64,000 nucleotides of DNA from Halobacillus naozhouensis (lineage in GTDB: Bacteria > Bacillota > Bacilli > Bacillales > Halobacillaceae): the NCBI RefSeq assembly GCF_029714185.1, contig NZ_CP121671.1:1674001-1738000 (forward strand), written 5' to 3'. Position 1 is the first letter of the stretch. Every line of letters begins with the position of its first letter. This document shows positions 25,063 through 33,444 of this stretch, in pieces. The notes beneath the pieces were generated by a model that worked only from the letters and a program-made list of their open reading frames with translations, did not search any database and was not told where the DNA came from. Both the position numbers and the translations under genes were made by a program.

Positions 25063-25560
25063 ATGAGTGACGTTTCAACAACTACTTTAACAATGGTAAG
25101 AAATTTTGATGTAGCACCTGAAAGAGTTTTTGATGCATGGCTGAACCCAGAAATGATGAGAAAATGGTTTTTCACATTGGAGGGGACGAATAAGGTGACA
25201 CAAAATAACCCTCAAGTAGGCGGTACTTGGGAAATTGTTGACCATCGGGACGGAAAGGATTACCGTGCGATTGGGGAGTACCTTGAAATTGACTCTCCGA
25301 AAAAAATCGTGTTCACCTTTAAGATGCCACAATTCAGTGAATTAGAAGATACGATTACAGTTGAGCTAAAAGAACTCCAACAAGGTTGTGAGATGACGTT
25401 CACACAGGTTATTCATGTTCCTCATGAAGAGAATTGGACAGGGTCCGATATCGAAAGAGCTCTTGGCGAATGGCATGATAGCACTGAACATGGATGGAAT
25501 TTAATGTTTATGGGGCTTAAGGAATTATTGGAGACAGGAAAAATTAGCTATAAAGGTTAA
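25063..25560 (+). CDS. SRPBCC (AHSA1-like) domain protein
   Basis: A 165-residue START/Bet v1-like protein. Diagnostic pieces are RNFDVAPERVFDAWLNPEMMRKWF at the N-terminus, GGTWEIVDHRDGKDYRAIGEYLEI in the middle, and a C-terminal helix HDSTEHGWNLMFMGLKELLE. Such proteins bind a small hydrophobic ligand in a cavity and are almost always paired with an ArsR-type repressor, as here. TAGGAGTG precedes the ATG. It probably senses, sequesters or modifies the ligand to which the repressor responds; this is inference from context. Confidence 0.85.
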   Translation: MSDVSTTTLTMVRNFDVAPERVFDAWLNPEMMRKWFFTLEGTNKVTQNNPQVGGTWEIVDHRDGKDYRAIGEYLEIDSPKKIVFTFKMPQFSELEDTITVELKELQQGCEMTFTQVIHVPHEENWTGSDIERALGEWHDSTEHGWNLMFMGLKELLETGKISYKG

Positions 25561-25628
25561 AAATCTTTGGGCTTAAACAGTTAGTTGAAACAGGACAATA
25601 AAATTGTGTAAAGAAAGGGAAACTAAAT

Positions 25629-26027
25629 ATGAAAAACGTAACACCATTTTTAATGTTTCAAGGCGGTATTGCAGAAGAAGCTATGAAATACTACACATCA
25701 CTCATTGAGGATTCAGAAATTAAAAGCATTACTCGATACGGAGCTGAAGGTCCAGGTGAAAAAGGTACAGTTATGCAAGCTGTATTTTCATTAAAGGGGC
25801 AGGAGTTCATGTGTATCGACAGCCATGTTAACCATGAATTTACGTTTACTCCGTCTTTTTCTATCTTTCTTACTTGTGATACCGAAGAGGAAATTGACAG
25901 CCTTTATGATAAAATGATGCAAAATGGCACAGCCCTCATGCCTATAAATAACTACGGGTTCAGCAAAAAGTTCGGGTGGCTGGTTGATCAGTTTGGCGTA
26001 TCTTGGCAGTTGAACTTGCCAGAGTAA
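25629..26027 (+). CDS. VOC-family protein (PhnB/YjdN-like)
   Basis: A 132-residue protein of the vicinal oxygen chelate superfamily. It begins VTPFLMFQGGIAEEAMKYYTSLIEDSEI and ends WLVDQFGVSWQLNLPE, the two conserved edges of the PhnB-like '3-demethylubiquinone methyltransferase-like' group. Histidines sit in CIDSHVNHEFTF. AAAGGGAAA lies upstream. It is 68 bp after the SRPBCC gene and probably in the same operon. Activity is unknown; many relatives bind or inactivate small molecules. Confidence 0.82.
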   Translation: MKNVTPFLMFQGGIAEEAMKYYTSLIEDSEIKSITRYGAEGPGEKGTVMQAVFSLKGQEFMCIDSHVNHEFTFTPSFSIFLTCDTEEEIDSLYDKMMQNGTALMPINNYGFSKKFGWLVDQFGVSWQLNLPE

Positions 26028-26058
26028 TATGGTTGCAAATTGAGTGTAAGGTATTTCG

Positions 26059-26132
26059 CCAGCGGGCGATAATCAGGAATAAAGATCAGCGCTCTTTTTT
26101 ATTTAAATGTTCATTTAGGAATAATTAAGGGA
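26059..26132 (+). repeat. interspersed repeat acting as terminator after the VOC gene
   Basis: GGGCGATAATCAGGAATAA, GATCAGCGC and a run of six T, 30-75 bp after the VOC stop, then a weak 3' module (TTCATTTAGGAATAA). Confidence 0.75.
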
Positions 26133-26141
26133 GGATGTATC

Positions 26142-26492
26142 ATGGCCAAACATCAGGTTCATACAATGAGTTCTGCGACAATGTATTCATGTTATATTAA
26201 AAAAGCAGAGAGAAAGGGGCGTACAAAATCAGAAGTCGATGAAATCATCCGTTGGTTGACAGGTTATACCCAGGAAGGGTTAGAAGTACAACTGGAAAAA
26301 CAGATAGACTTTGAGACCTTTTTTGCTGAAGCTCCCCAATTGAATCCTTCGCGGGCTTTGATCAAAGGTGTAGTGTGCGGCGTTCGAGTGGAAGATATCG
26401 AAGAATCAACAATGCAGGAAATTCGCTATTTGGATAAGCTGATCGATGAATTAGCAAAGGGAAAATCGATGGAGAAGATTTTGCGAAAATAA
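26142..26492 (+). CDS. DUF2200 family protein
   Basis: A 116-residue soluble protein. The sequence (VHTMSSATMYSCYIKKAERK, EVDEIIRWLTGYTQEGLE, DFETFFAEAPQLNPSRALIK, GVVCGVRVEDIEESTMQEIRYLDKLIDELAKGK) matches the DUF2200 family along its full length. GGGAGG lies nine bases before the ATG. It sits between two repeat hairpins and so is its own transcription unit. Function unknown. Confidence 0.85.
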   Translation: MAKHQVHTMSSATMYSCYIKKAERKGRTKSEVDEIIRWLTGYTQEGLEVQLEKQIDFETFFAEAPQLNPSRALIKGVVCGVRVEDIEESTMQEIRYLDKLIDELAKGKSMEKILRK

Positions 26493-26526
26493 TAATTAAA
26501 ATTTCGATTACTTGAAAATAGCTATC

Positions 26527-26602
26527 TTCAATTATCGGGGCGCATTTCCGGAATAAAGGATTTGCGCTTTTTTGCATAATAGGGCCATATAATGGAATAA
26601 GG
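26527..26602 (+). repeat. interspersed repeat acting as terminator after the DUF2200 gene
   Basis: GGGGCGCATTTCCGGAATAA, GGATTTGCGCTTTTTTGC, then GGGCCATATAATGGAATAA. Complete hairpin and 3' module. About 38 bases of the hairpin part are identical to the copy at 46862. Confidence 0.9.
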
Positions 26603-26708
26603 CTTCCAATCGAAATGGTTATTTATGTTAAGGTTGTATGGTATGGTGAGGAAATATACTTAAGAAATTTGGTAATTAAAATAAATATTCAATTAACGAG
26701 GCACGAGA

Positions 26709-26746
26709 GCTGAAGATCGATCAACTAATCTTCAGCTTTCTCTTTT
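26709..26746 (+). terminator. terminator-like hairpin upstream of a small ORF
   Basis: GCTGAAGAT (26709-26717) pairs with ATCTTCAGC (26728-26736), then TTTCTCTTTT. No gene lies between it and the repeat at 26602. Confidence 0.6.
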
Positions 26747-26798
26747 ATATAAGAAGTGGACAGGAGGGTGTAAGACTTGTGGTAAAGGAGGAATAAAT

Positions 26799-26873
26799 TT
26801 GATAAATAAGCAGGTTATCTTCTGGGCTATAATTGCAATCATATTAGTCTTAATTTGGCTATTTACAAGGTAA
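26799..26873 (+). CDS. 24-residue membrane peptide
   Basis: AAAGGAGG lies nine bases before a TTG. The product, MINKQVIFWAIIAIILVLIW plus LFTR, is a single membrane helix with a basic end. A terminator follows within 20 bp, so the unit is complete: signal, peptide, terminator. Possible small regulatory or toxin-like membrane peptide; the family is not recognised. Confidence 0.5.
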   Translation: MINKQVIFWAIIAIILVLIWLFTR

Positions 26874-26892
26874 TACATATCTTTACAAAACG

Positions 26893-26923
26893 GGGACGCT
26901 TGATGAACAAGGCGTCCTTTTTG
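26893..26923 (+). terminator. terminator after the membrane peptide
   Basis: GGGACGCTTG pairs with CAAGGCGTCC around ATGAA, then TTTTT. Confidence 0.8.
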
Positions 26924-26984
26924 AGTTGGGTTAAAATGATCTGGTGCTTTCACAATGTGATTAAATGTTTCTCACCACACTTTT

Positions 26985-27854
26985 TCACTCCCTGTTTCTA
27001 TAAGATAAATATTCTAAAAATCTCTTGGACGCAAGCGAAAGTGATTGTTGCTCTCGTGTAGCAATACCAATATTTCTAAAAGCAGGAACTTCAAGCTCTT
27101 TCGCTATAATTTTGTGAGGAATACGCTGTAAGATCAATTCTGGTAATATACTGATTCCTAGCCCGTTTTCCACCATTGACATAATGGCATAGTCATCCCA
27201 TGTTGTAAAATGAACGTGCGGTGAAATATGGTGCAACTCAAAAATTTCAGAGATTTCTGCTTTTGCTCCCTTTTCCAATAGCATAAACGGACTGTTCAAT
27301 AAGTCGTTGATTGGAAACTTTTCGTAATTAGCAAGCGGATGATTTTGCGGGATTACTACCAGCAAACGGTCTTGCTCCAAAAAGATCGTTTCAAATTCTG
27401 CTTTTGACGGTAGCCGCACAAATCCTAAGTCAACACGTCCGTTTGAAATCCAGTTTTCAATTTCTGTATAATCACCAAGCAGAAGTTCAAAATCTATCTT
27501 CGGGTAATCCTTCTTAAAAATTCTAATAATGTTAGGGAGCCAATAAGTTGCTACGCTGGAAAATGTCCCAATACGAATCATCCCAGACTGCATATCGTGT
27601 AAGTCTTCGATATGAGTCATTAAAATTTCATGCTCATTACAGATTCGCTTTAATTGAGGCAGTAACTTTAAACCATCCGAGGTTAAACTGATACCCGCAC
27701 GTCCTCTTTCAAAAAGGGAAATCCCCCATTCCGTTTCTAAATCGTTAATCATACGGCTAATCCCAGACTGTGTATAGTCCAATGCTTCGGCAGCTCTTGT
27801 AAAGTTACCAAATTCCACCACTTTGACAAATACCATATATTTTTGGATGTTCAT
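26985..27854 (-). CDS. LysR-family regulator, divergent from an EamA transporter
   Basis: A 289-residue LysR regulator. The helix-turn-helix is VKVVEFGNFTRAAEALDYTQ and SGISRMINDLETEWGISLFERG, with the effector domain from about 90. The ATG at 27854 has GGAAAAGAG upstream; the frame is open to 27872. It faces an EamA transporter over 196 bp containing two palindromes, which fits the usual LysR arrangement of self-repression and effector-dependent activation of the neighbour. Confidence 0.88.
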   Translation of the reverse strand: MNIQKYMVFVKVVEFGNFTRAAEALDYTQSGISRMINDLETEWGISLFERGRAGISLTSDGLKLLPQLKRICNEHEILMTHIEDLHDMQSGMIRIGTFSSVATYWLPNIIRIFKKDYPKIDFELLLGDYTEIENWISNGRVDLGFVRLPSKAEFETIFLEQDRLLVVIPQNHPLANYEKFPINDLLNSPFMLLEKGAKAEISEIFELHHISPHVHFTTWDDYAIMSMVENGLGISILPELILQRIPHKIIAKELEVPAFRNIGIATREQQSLSLASKRFLEYLSYRNRE

Positions 27855-27877
27855 ACTCTTTTCCTTTCTCATCTGTT

Positions 27878-27941
27878 TTTGTCATACATATCATGACAAA
27901 CATTCGTTTTTGTAATACATGTGCACATGATATGTTATTAC
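27878..27941. promoter_or_regulatory. LysR-type operator region (two palindromes)
   Basis: TTTGTCAT-N7-ATGACAAA (27878-27900) is a perfect 8-bp inverted repeat. Just beyond it GTAATACATGTGCACATG (from 27912) forms a second palindrome ending in TATTAC at 27941. Both lie 24-87 bp upstream of the LysR start. Confidence 0.6.
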
Positions 27942-28050
27942 TATCAAAAATTCAAGTTAGGAAAGGGATGTAGCGATGGGACTACAACCGGATATATGCC
28001 TATAAAAAGCACATTCCGCCTGTGGTTGAATTGTAAAATTAAGGAGAGGG

Positions 28051-28956
28051 ATGGTGGTTAAAGTGAAAAGTGCATATTTCAAATATATAGCCGCATTGCT
28101 CCTGTTCGGCTCCAATGGAATTGTTGCAAGTTATATTTTATTGGACAGTTATGAAATCGTTTTTTTACGGACTTTGATAGGTGTCATTTTTTTGATTTTA
28201 GTATTTGCACTATCTAAGCAGAAAGTACAGTTTTGGAAAAACAAATCACACTTTTTGTATTTAGTGATTTCCGGCATAGCGATGGGTGCAAGCTGGATGT
28301 TTTTATTTGAAGCCTACGCACAAATAGGTGTAAGCATTGCCAGTCTTGCTTATTATTGCGGTCCTGTTATCGTCATGGTTCTTTCTCCCTTTATATTTAG
28401 GGAAAAGATGACAAGTGCCAAACTACTTGGATTTCTTGTTGTAATAATTGGAATGCTTTGTGTAAACGGGCAAGCTGTGTCGCAGGATGGAACTTCTTGG
28501 GGAATGATTTGTGGAATATTATCGGCAATCACATATGCCATTATGGTGGTTTTCAATAAAAAGGCAAAAAGCATAACAGGACTTGAGAATGCTATGTGCC
28601 AGTTATTTACTAGCTTTATTACGGTTGCAATTTTTACAGGTTTAAAGCAAGGATTTTCAGTCAACATTATGCAAGGAAATCTGATACCCATACTGCTATT
28701 AGGCGTTGTATGTACTGGAATCGGTTGCTATTTTTATTTTTCTTCCATAGGTGGTTTGCCTGTTCAGACAGTGTCAATCCTCGGATATTTGGAACCACTG
28801 TCGGCATTGATTTTTTCAGCTGCCATTTTAGGAGAAAAGTTAAGTCTGGTGCAAATAGCCGGGGCTTTGTTGATTTTAGGAGGTGCAGCATTTGGAGAAT
28901 TGTTTCGGTCAAAGAAAAGCGAGCTAAAGGAGGAAAAAAGCAAAGTGGTATTGTGA
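28051..28956 (+). CDS. EamA/DMT-superfamily transporter
   Basis: A 301-residue protein with ten membrane helices in two EamA repeats (about 10-140 and 150-290). Typical marks are the start SAYFKYIAALLLFGSNGIVA, the first-repeat end GVSIASLAYYCGPVIVMVLS and the second-repeat end YLEPLSALIFSAAILGEKLS. These proteins export or import small metabolites. AAGGAGAGG is only four bases from the ATG at 28051; GTG at 28063 is an alternative. Regulation by the divergent LysR is likely. Substrate unknown. Confidence 0.88.
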   Translation: MVVKVKSAYFKYIAALLLFGSNGIVASYILLDSYEIVFLRTLIGVIFLILVFALSKQKVQFWKNKSHFLYLVISGIAMGASWMFLFEAYAQIGVSIASLAYYCGPVIVMVLSPFIFREKMTSAKLLGFLVVIIGMLCVNGQAVSQDGTSWGMICGILSAITYAIMVVFNKKAKSITGLENAMCQLFTSFITVAIFTGLKQGFSVNIMQGNLIPILLLGVVCTGIGCYFYFSSIGGLPVQTVSILGYLEPLSALIFSAAILGEKLSLVQIAGALLILGGAAFGELFRSKKSELKEEKSKVVL

Positions 28957-28990
28957 TGAGCAGCATGGGAATGGAAAATCAGTATTATTG

Positions 28991-29056
28991 TCTTTTAAGA
29001 TTATCTTGTAATCAAGTCTTCTGTAAAAGGGCGCAAATCAGGAATAAAACGTGTGC
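28991..29056 (+). repeat. interspersed repeat after the EamA gene
   Basis: TCTTTTAAGATTATCTTGTA, TCAAGTCTTCTGTAAAAGGG, GCGCAAATCAGGAATAA, then a decayed right arm (ACGTGTGC). No 3' module. Confidence 0.7.
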
Positions 29057-29221
29057 AGAATCATTTGGGTCCCATATGTTAGTTAAAACTAATATGTGGG
29101 ATCCTTTGTTATTTGGACAAAAATAAGAATTAAGCACAACAATTTACAAGACAATGAAATTTTAGTATAATTCTAAAAATAATAAATTTTGTAATAATTT
29201 TTTCGTAAAAGGAGAGTGGAT

Positions 29222-29332
29222 ATGAAAACAACATTAATTTGGACGATTTTTGCAGGAGTTGTATCAGCCGTAACATATAAGTGGTTGCACATCCAGGAAA
29301 AGGAGCGATGGCGAAACACTTCATGGATTTAA
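29222..29332 (+). CDS. 36-codon ORF, possibly frameshifted
   Basis: AAAAGGAGAG precedes an ATG. The product starts with one membrane helix (MKTTLIWTIFAGVVSAVTYK) and ends after a polar tail. In the next frame the tail would read AHPGKGAMAKHFMDLIS, which looks more natural, so one base may have been gained or lost near 29290. Family not recognised. Confidence 0.4.
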   Translation: MKTTLIWTIFAGVVSAVTYKWLHIQEKERWRNTSWI

Positions 29333-29531
29333 TAAGTTGATAATGCCTAAATCAATAAGTGGTTTAGCCTGTTAATTTCTTATGTGCTCTATGAAAACGT
29401 AACTGCTTACACATCATAAGGTGGCTTTTATCTTATGAAAACCTACTGTACCTAGCTTCTGTGAAAACCTCCTTCCTTTGAATTTACTATGTATGTAGTA
29501 ACCCTCAAATTGCAGTTTTTTATGTGGTTGG

Positions 29532-29717
29532 CCAGTTAGTTATCTTCATGAGGAAGTACAACCGATTATTTGGATAGCATTCAAAAATAATAAAATTAGT
29601 GGGGAAAGTTGTTGTTTTCTGGAATGCAGATTTTCGACTAATGATTTATTAGATCAATTTTTGATAGACTTAAACGAACATGCGAATTATCAGTTATCCA
29701 TTGTTATTAATAATTAG
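29532..29717 (+). pseudogene. 3' fragment of an unknown gene
   Basis: An open frame without a start encodes WPVSYLHEEVQPIIWIAFK, then a segment ending FSTNDLLDQFLIDLNEHAN and YQLSIVINN before TAG. Amino-acid composition looks like real protein. No ribosome site or start is visible, so it is probably the tail of a lost gene. Otherwise 29333-29761 shows nothing. Confidence 0.35.
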
Positions 29718-29761
29718 TACATCAATAAAAATGGGGAATTTGTGAATAAATACGCTTAAAC

Positions 29762-29921
29762 AATACCAGCTAATAGGAGTTCCCTGTTTATTAAAGAAAT
29801 AGGGGCAAAACCGAAGGTCGTTATTAATATTAACTTGAAATCAATTCTTCATGTAAAGGGCGCAAATCTGGAATAAGGCTTGCGCTCTTTCTTTGTGAAA
29901 AGGGCCAGATTGTGGAACAAG
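29762..29921 (+). repeat. interspersed repeat, complete reference copy
   Basis: The longest copy, about 160 bp. In order: AATACCAGCTAATAGGAGTT (5' module), a TTATTAAAGAAATAGGGGC box, GAAGGTCGTTATTAATATTA, ACTTGAAATCAATTCTTCAT, the hairpin GGGCGCAAATCTGGAATAAG with right arm CTTGCGC and a T-rich tail, and the 3' module GGGCCAGATTGTGGAACAAG. Other copies are subsets of this order. Confidence 0.85.
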
Positions 29922-29994
29922 AAAATTCACTCTTGGCATATTAATGTTAATATAATTTTGATGCGTTTTATGTTTATATTGGAGGGATGAATTG

Positions 29995-30645
29995 ATGAAA
30001 CGTAAAAATCCATGGACGAAAAATAAGAAATTAGTAATACCAATTACTACAACACTAATTACTGCAGCAATCCTCACTTATCGGATAAGTCGAATGCGAA
30101 ATGAGCCGTCTCCTCTCCCATATAGTCAACGAATGTTTACCGAGTTCCCCCGACCATTTATGTCTCGAACCCGATTGCATATGATGCTCCAGCCGGTAGC
30201 TGGCCAGAGATTACTAGAGATAGGCCCAGGTACTGGATACTATTCTTTAGATGCTACCGCATGGATATCGCCGGGTGGAACTCTAGATATTCTTGATGTC
30301 GAACAACGAATGCTAGATCATACCATTCGTAAGGTTCACGAATTTGGATTGGATAATGTGTTCTCGACACAAGGAGATGCACAGGAGCTTCCTTACCCGG
30401 CTAACTCCTTTGATGCGGCATTTCTGGTTGCTACTCTTGGAGAGATTCCAGATCAAGAGCGCGTCCTCAAAGAGTTGCACCGTGTCCTAAAGCCCAACGC
30501 ACATCTCGTAATAGGTGAAGGACAGCCAGATCCTCATATGGTGGGTTATCAGCGCTTACGAAGGTTGGTGCAAGATAAGGGATTTACCTTGGAGGGGAAA
30601 ACAGGAAACTTTTGGGGGTACTTCGCCAAATTCAAAGTACTCTAG
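29995..30645 (+). CDS. class I SAM-dependent methyltransferase with N-terminal membrane anchor
   Basis: A 216-residue protein. Residues 13-30 (VIPITTTLITAAILTYRI) form a membrane anchor after a basic start. The methyltransferase domain has motif I LLEIGPGTGYYSL, an acidic end of beta-2 (DILDVEQRML), DAQELPYPANSFDAAFLVATLGEIPD and LKELHRVLKPNAHLVIGEG, as in Methyltransf_11 (UbiE-like). The ATG at 29995 has GGAGGG eight bases upstream. Membrane association suggests a lipid or quinone-like substrate, but that is only inference. Confidence 0.85.
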   Translation: MKRKNPWTKNKKLVIPITTTLITAAILTYRISRMRNEPSPLPYSQRMFTEFPRPFMSRTRLHMMLQPVAGQRLLEIGPGTGYYSLDATAWISPGGTLDILDVEQRMLDHTIRKVHEFGLDNVFSTQGDAQELPYPANSFDAAFLVATLGEIPDQERVLKELHRVLKPNAHLVIGEGQPDPHMVGYQRLRRLVQDKGFTLEGKTGNFWGYFAKFKVL

Positions 30646-30832
30646 CAGCATCATAGACAACACCCAAAACGTCAAAGACGGTTTTCTTTTGATACTAGTG
30701 GAGTTTAACCCGTTTTTTTCAATAGGCTTGAGATTCAGCCTTTTATAAAAGGGGCAACAGAAAGAACAGCTAAACAATAAAGCCCTTTCTTTTGTATGCG
30801 TATTGGGAGTGAAGAAGGAGAACACTTGGGGC

Positions 30833-31159
30833 ATGAAATTTCTAGGATCCATGACAAAAGCTATTTGTTTCACCCTAATTCTAATCTCCATATTTTGGAG
30901 CGTTGTATTCTTCCAATACCCCCAATTTGAAGAGTGGAATGAGGTACATTTGGAAACACAAAGTATCATGTTAGGCATCTTCTCTACATTTACTGGACTC
31001 ATTGCGATTAGTATGTTCGTGATGAAAAGAAAAATGAAAAAACAACACAAAAACAAAGGGCCTCATTCAAGAAATTGGATCTACATATATCTCCATCAAC
31101 ATCCACTATTGATAGGTGTTACAACTTTGGTAACAGCTTTAGCCCACGGCTTTTATTAA
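30833..31159 (+). CDS. small membrane protein with His-rich last helix
   Basis: About 108 residues with three helices (TKAICFTLILISIFWSVVFF, SIMLGIFSTFTGLIAISMFV, and a last one holding LHQHPLLIGVTTLVTALAHG). The last helix with spaced histidines resembles haem-b helices of cytochrome b561/ferric-reductase-like proteins, but I cannot prove that. AAGGAG lies 12 bases before the ATG at 30833; a TTG at 30803 would add ten residues. Closed by a hairpin. Confidence 0.55.
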   Translation: MKFLGSMTKAICFTLILISIFWSVVFFQYPQFEEWNEVHLETQSIMLGIFSTFTGLIAISMFVMKRKMKKQHKNKGPHSRNWIYIYLHQHPLLIGVTTLVTALAHGFY

Positions 31160-31178
31160 TATCACCAACACAACGGCT

Positions 31179-31218
31179 CTCCCCTGAAGGAACATAGACA
31201 CACTCGGGGGAGTTTTTA
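31179..31218 (+). terminator. terminator after the 30833 gene
   Basis: CTCCCC pairs with GGGGAG over a long loop, then TTTTTAATT. Confidence 0.6.
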
Positions 31219-31412
31219 ATTGATAAAGATGTCTTAATATCTCCCCCCTAAAAACTCCCTAATAAAAAATTTTTTGCATATATGGAGGTTTATCTTCGAA
31301 AGTAGTTTTATCCAACAGGCTGAAAACCCCCAACAGACATACCTGAAAATCTCAGAGAAGAGACCATGTAATCCTGGGTGAAAACTGTCTTTTTTTTATG
31401 TTACTTTATACT

Positions 31413-32123
31413 TTATAAGGTATCCATATCTGACATCTGATTTAGCTCCAAAGGCAAAAAAGCATATTCTCCGTCCTTAATAATCTTACATTTACGAACT
31501 GGAAGAGGATGTTTAAAAATGGGCCCATCTATTACTGTGGTATGGAATTCTCCACCTTCTCCGCAGGGGTCAATACCGCGAGCTTCAAGCTCCTTCACGT
31601 ATTCATGGGTTAACGTTCGCCCTAGATCGTCCTCTTGCATTCCCAATGATAAATTAACAGTTACAATGATCGTAACAAATCCTAGATTTATGAACTCTTC
31701 GACAGCTTCATGATGGTTCATTTCCCATAAAGGCATTCCAAGCTTTAATCCAGCATTCTTCGTAACCTTTTCATGCCAACAGCCATGAGCAGGGATATCT
31801 AAGTCTCCAGTTACTAAAACTTCTGCTCCTTTATTTTTAGCTTTTTCTAAAAGGCGCATAAATACTTTTTCATAATCTGTCCAACTTGCAGCTGCAGTAT
31901 ATACTGGCAAATCTATAGATTTAGCTTGGGCACGTATGAGCTCCGGACGCATTCCATGGGATCTGGAACGTTTCCCTTCTTCCTCCAGCATGATGATCAG
32001 TCCAATTGCTTCTCCAACCTTCACTGCTTTATATAGAGCTAAGACACTATCCTTTCCTCCGCTAAAAGAAACTATAAATTTATGCCCGCGAGTACTATTT
32101 TTCCAATCTATTAATTCTGCCAT
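31413..32123 (-). CDS. diphthine-ammonia-ligase-like PP-loop ATPase (Dph6 family)
   Basis: A 236-residue adenine-nucleotide alpha-hydrolase. The PP-loop is IVSFSGGKDSVLALYKA (residues 17-33). The family's second signature, ARGIDPCGEGGEFHTTVIDGPIFKHPL, is complete. Bacteria make no diphthamide, so in Bacillus this protein must amidate or otherwise activate another substrate. It stands alone. No strong ribosome site is seen beyond AAAGGGGAAAGAT before the ATG at 32123. Confidence 0.85.
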   Translation of the reverse strand: MAELIDWKNSTRGHKFIVSFSGGKDSVLALYKAVKVGEAIGLIIMLEEEGKRSRSHGMRPELIRAQAKSIDLPVYTAAASWTDYEKVFMRLLEKAKNKGAEVLVTGDLDIPAHGCWHEKVTKNAGLKLGMPLWEMNHHEAVEEFINLGFVTIIVTVNLSLGMQEDDLGRTLTHEYVKELEARGIDPCGEGGEFHTTVIDGPIFKHPLPVRKCKIIKDGEYAFLPLELNQMSDMDTL

Positions 32124-32257
32124 TCATATCTTTCCCCTTTATTTTAATAACTTTTTTCACGATTGAACCTTACAGATATTATGGCATACTGATCACTAGT
32201 GTTGCATAAATAATATCTAAACTTTCGGAATCTGCTTTAGTTCATCAAAACATACTT

Positions 32258-32263
32258 TATAAT
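32258..32263 (+). promoter_or_regulatory. candidate -10 box directly before the chimeric gene
   Basis: A consensus TATAAT ends two bases before the TTG start at 32266, which would give a transcript beginning inside the ORF; no good -35 is seen. It may be a transposase-derived outward promoter. Confidence 0.3.
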
Positions 32264-32265
32264 GT

Positions 32266-33426
32266 TTGACGCAGGGGGCTGTGCAAATTCGAAATAAAGA
32301 ACTCACACATGGACAAGAATACGCAATAACGTCACTTGGAAAATACGTTAACGCTATGAACTTAAAATATTCAGCTGATCTCATTCAAAAAATGGATCGA
32401 TACATGGAAAAATGTTCGTTTGAATCTTATCTTCATTTGATGATTTACGCTCATTTGAATGAAGTGAATAGCTTACGAGCGTTGAACTATGATCTGTTTC
32501 TTCAAAAATACCAGCTAATAGAAGTTTGGTGTATCACCTCAATAATTTCTGCTTTTAGTAGAGCTTATCATAGTTGTTTTGACTCGCCTAACATCTTTAA
32601 TGACTATGTGGCCAAGGATTTAATTACACAAAGTGAATTTAATGACATAAAGGAGAACATGGTACATGGTGTCCAATTCTTCAACGCAGATATAGCTCAG
32701 AAATTTAAAGGAAACACAAAAGAAATATTAAAATGGATAACTCAAGTTCAGCTTTCTCCAACACCTTTGGCTCGTGCTGCTTATTGGAAAAAACTGCTGA
32801 ATGAAGTGGATTTGGGAGTAGAACAATATGTCATCCTCGGGGCAGGGTTAGATACATTTTGTTTTCGATATCCTGGATTGGAAACTGTTCTAGAGATATT
32901 CGAAATTGATCACCCATCTACGCAGGAATTCAAAAAGAAAAGATTGAAAGAAGCGAACTATAACATTCCAAGTAACCTTCAGTTTATTCCAATGGACTTC
33001 TCTAAAATGTTTTCTGATCAAAACCTAATTAATCAGGGGTTTGATGTTAATAAAAAGACTTTTTTTAGTCTTTTAGGGGTTTCTTATTATTTGACTAGAG
33101 AAGAAATCTCAAGCTTAATGGTTCATTTGTTTAACAAAGTTCCTTCGGGAAGTTCAGTTGTTTTTGATTATGGAGACGAAACTTTATTTACTGAAAAAGG
33201 TCTCTCTAATAGAGTTGAAAACATGGTTAAAATGGCTACTGCAAGCGGGGAACCAATGAAATCGTGCTTTTCTTATCGTGAATTGGAGAAAATTTTAGAA
33301 ACATCTGGTTTACTTATCTATGAACATCTTACACCGAGTCATATAAATGAACTATATTTTAGTAATAGAAATGACTACTTAACAGCTTTTGAAACCATTC
33401 ATTACGTTCATGCTGTAAAAAGGTGA
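32266..33426 (+). CDS. chimera: IS4-like transposase N-terminus fused to LCM-type methyltransferase
   Basis: 386 codons. Residues 22-78 (ITSLGKYVNAMNLKYSADLI, FESYLHLMIYAHLNEVNSLR) match the N-terminal domain of IS4-family transposases ('FGKWVSPINLK...FLKLLLFAQLEEVESLRAL'). Residues about 88-386 are a complete class I SAM methyltransferase of the leucine-carboxyl-methyltransferase/TIGR00027 type: AFSRAYHS, QLSPTPLARAAYW, motif I YVILGAGLDTFCFR, EIDHPSTQEFKK. At the junction (32507-32524) lies AATACCAGCTAATAGAAG, identical to the IS110/repeat left flank. The methyltransferase seems to have lost its own start codon and is now read from the transposase remnant. Confidence 0.7.
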   Translation: MTQGAVQIRNKELTHGQEYAITSLGKYVNAMNLKYSADLIQKMDRYMEKCSFESYLHLMIYAHLNEVNSLRALNYDLFLQKYQLIEVWCITSIISAFSRAYHSCFDSPNIFNDYVAKDLITQSEFNDIKENMVHGVQFFNADIAQKFKGNTKEILKWITQVQLSPTPLARAAYWKKLLNEVDLGVEQYVILGAGLDTFCFRYPGLETVLEIFEIDHPSTQEFKKKRLKEANYNIPSNLQFIPMDFSKMFSDQNLINQGFDVNKKTFFSLLGVSYYLTREEISSLMVHLFNKVPSGSSVVFDYGDETLFTEKGLSNRVENMVKMATASGEPMKSCFSYRELEKILETSGLLIYEHLTPSHINELYFSNRNDYLTAFETIHYVHAVKR

Positions 33427-33444
33427 ACTCCACATGTTAATCGG

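Noticed and set aside
32266..32523. Treating the first 85 codons of the chimeric methyltransferase as a native domain
   Set aside because: The segment matches IS4-type transposase N-termini, and the junction carries a mobile-element-associated 18-mer.
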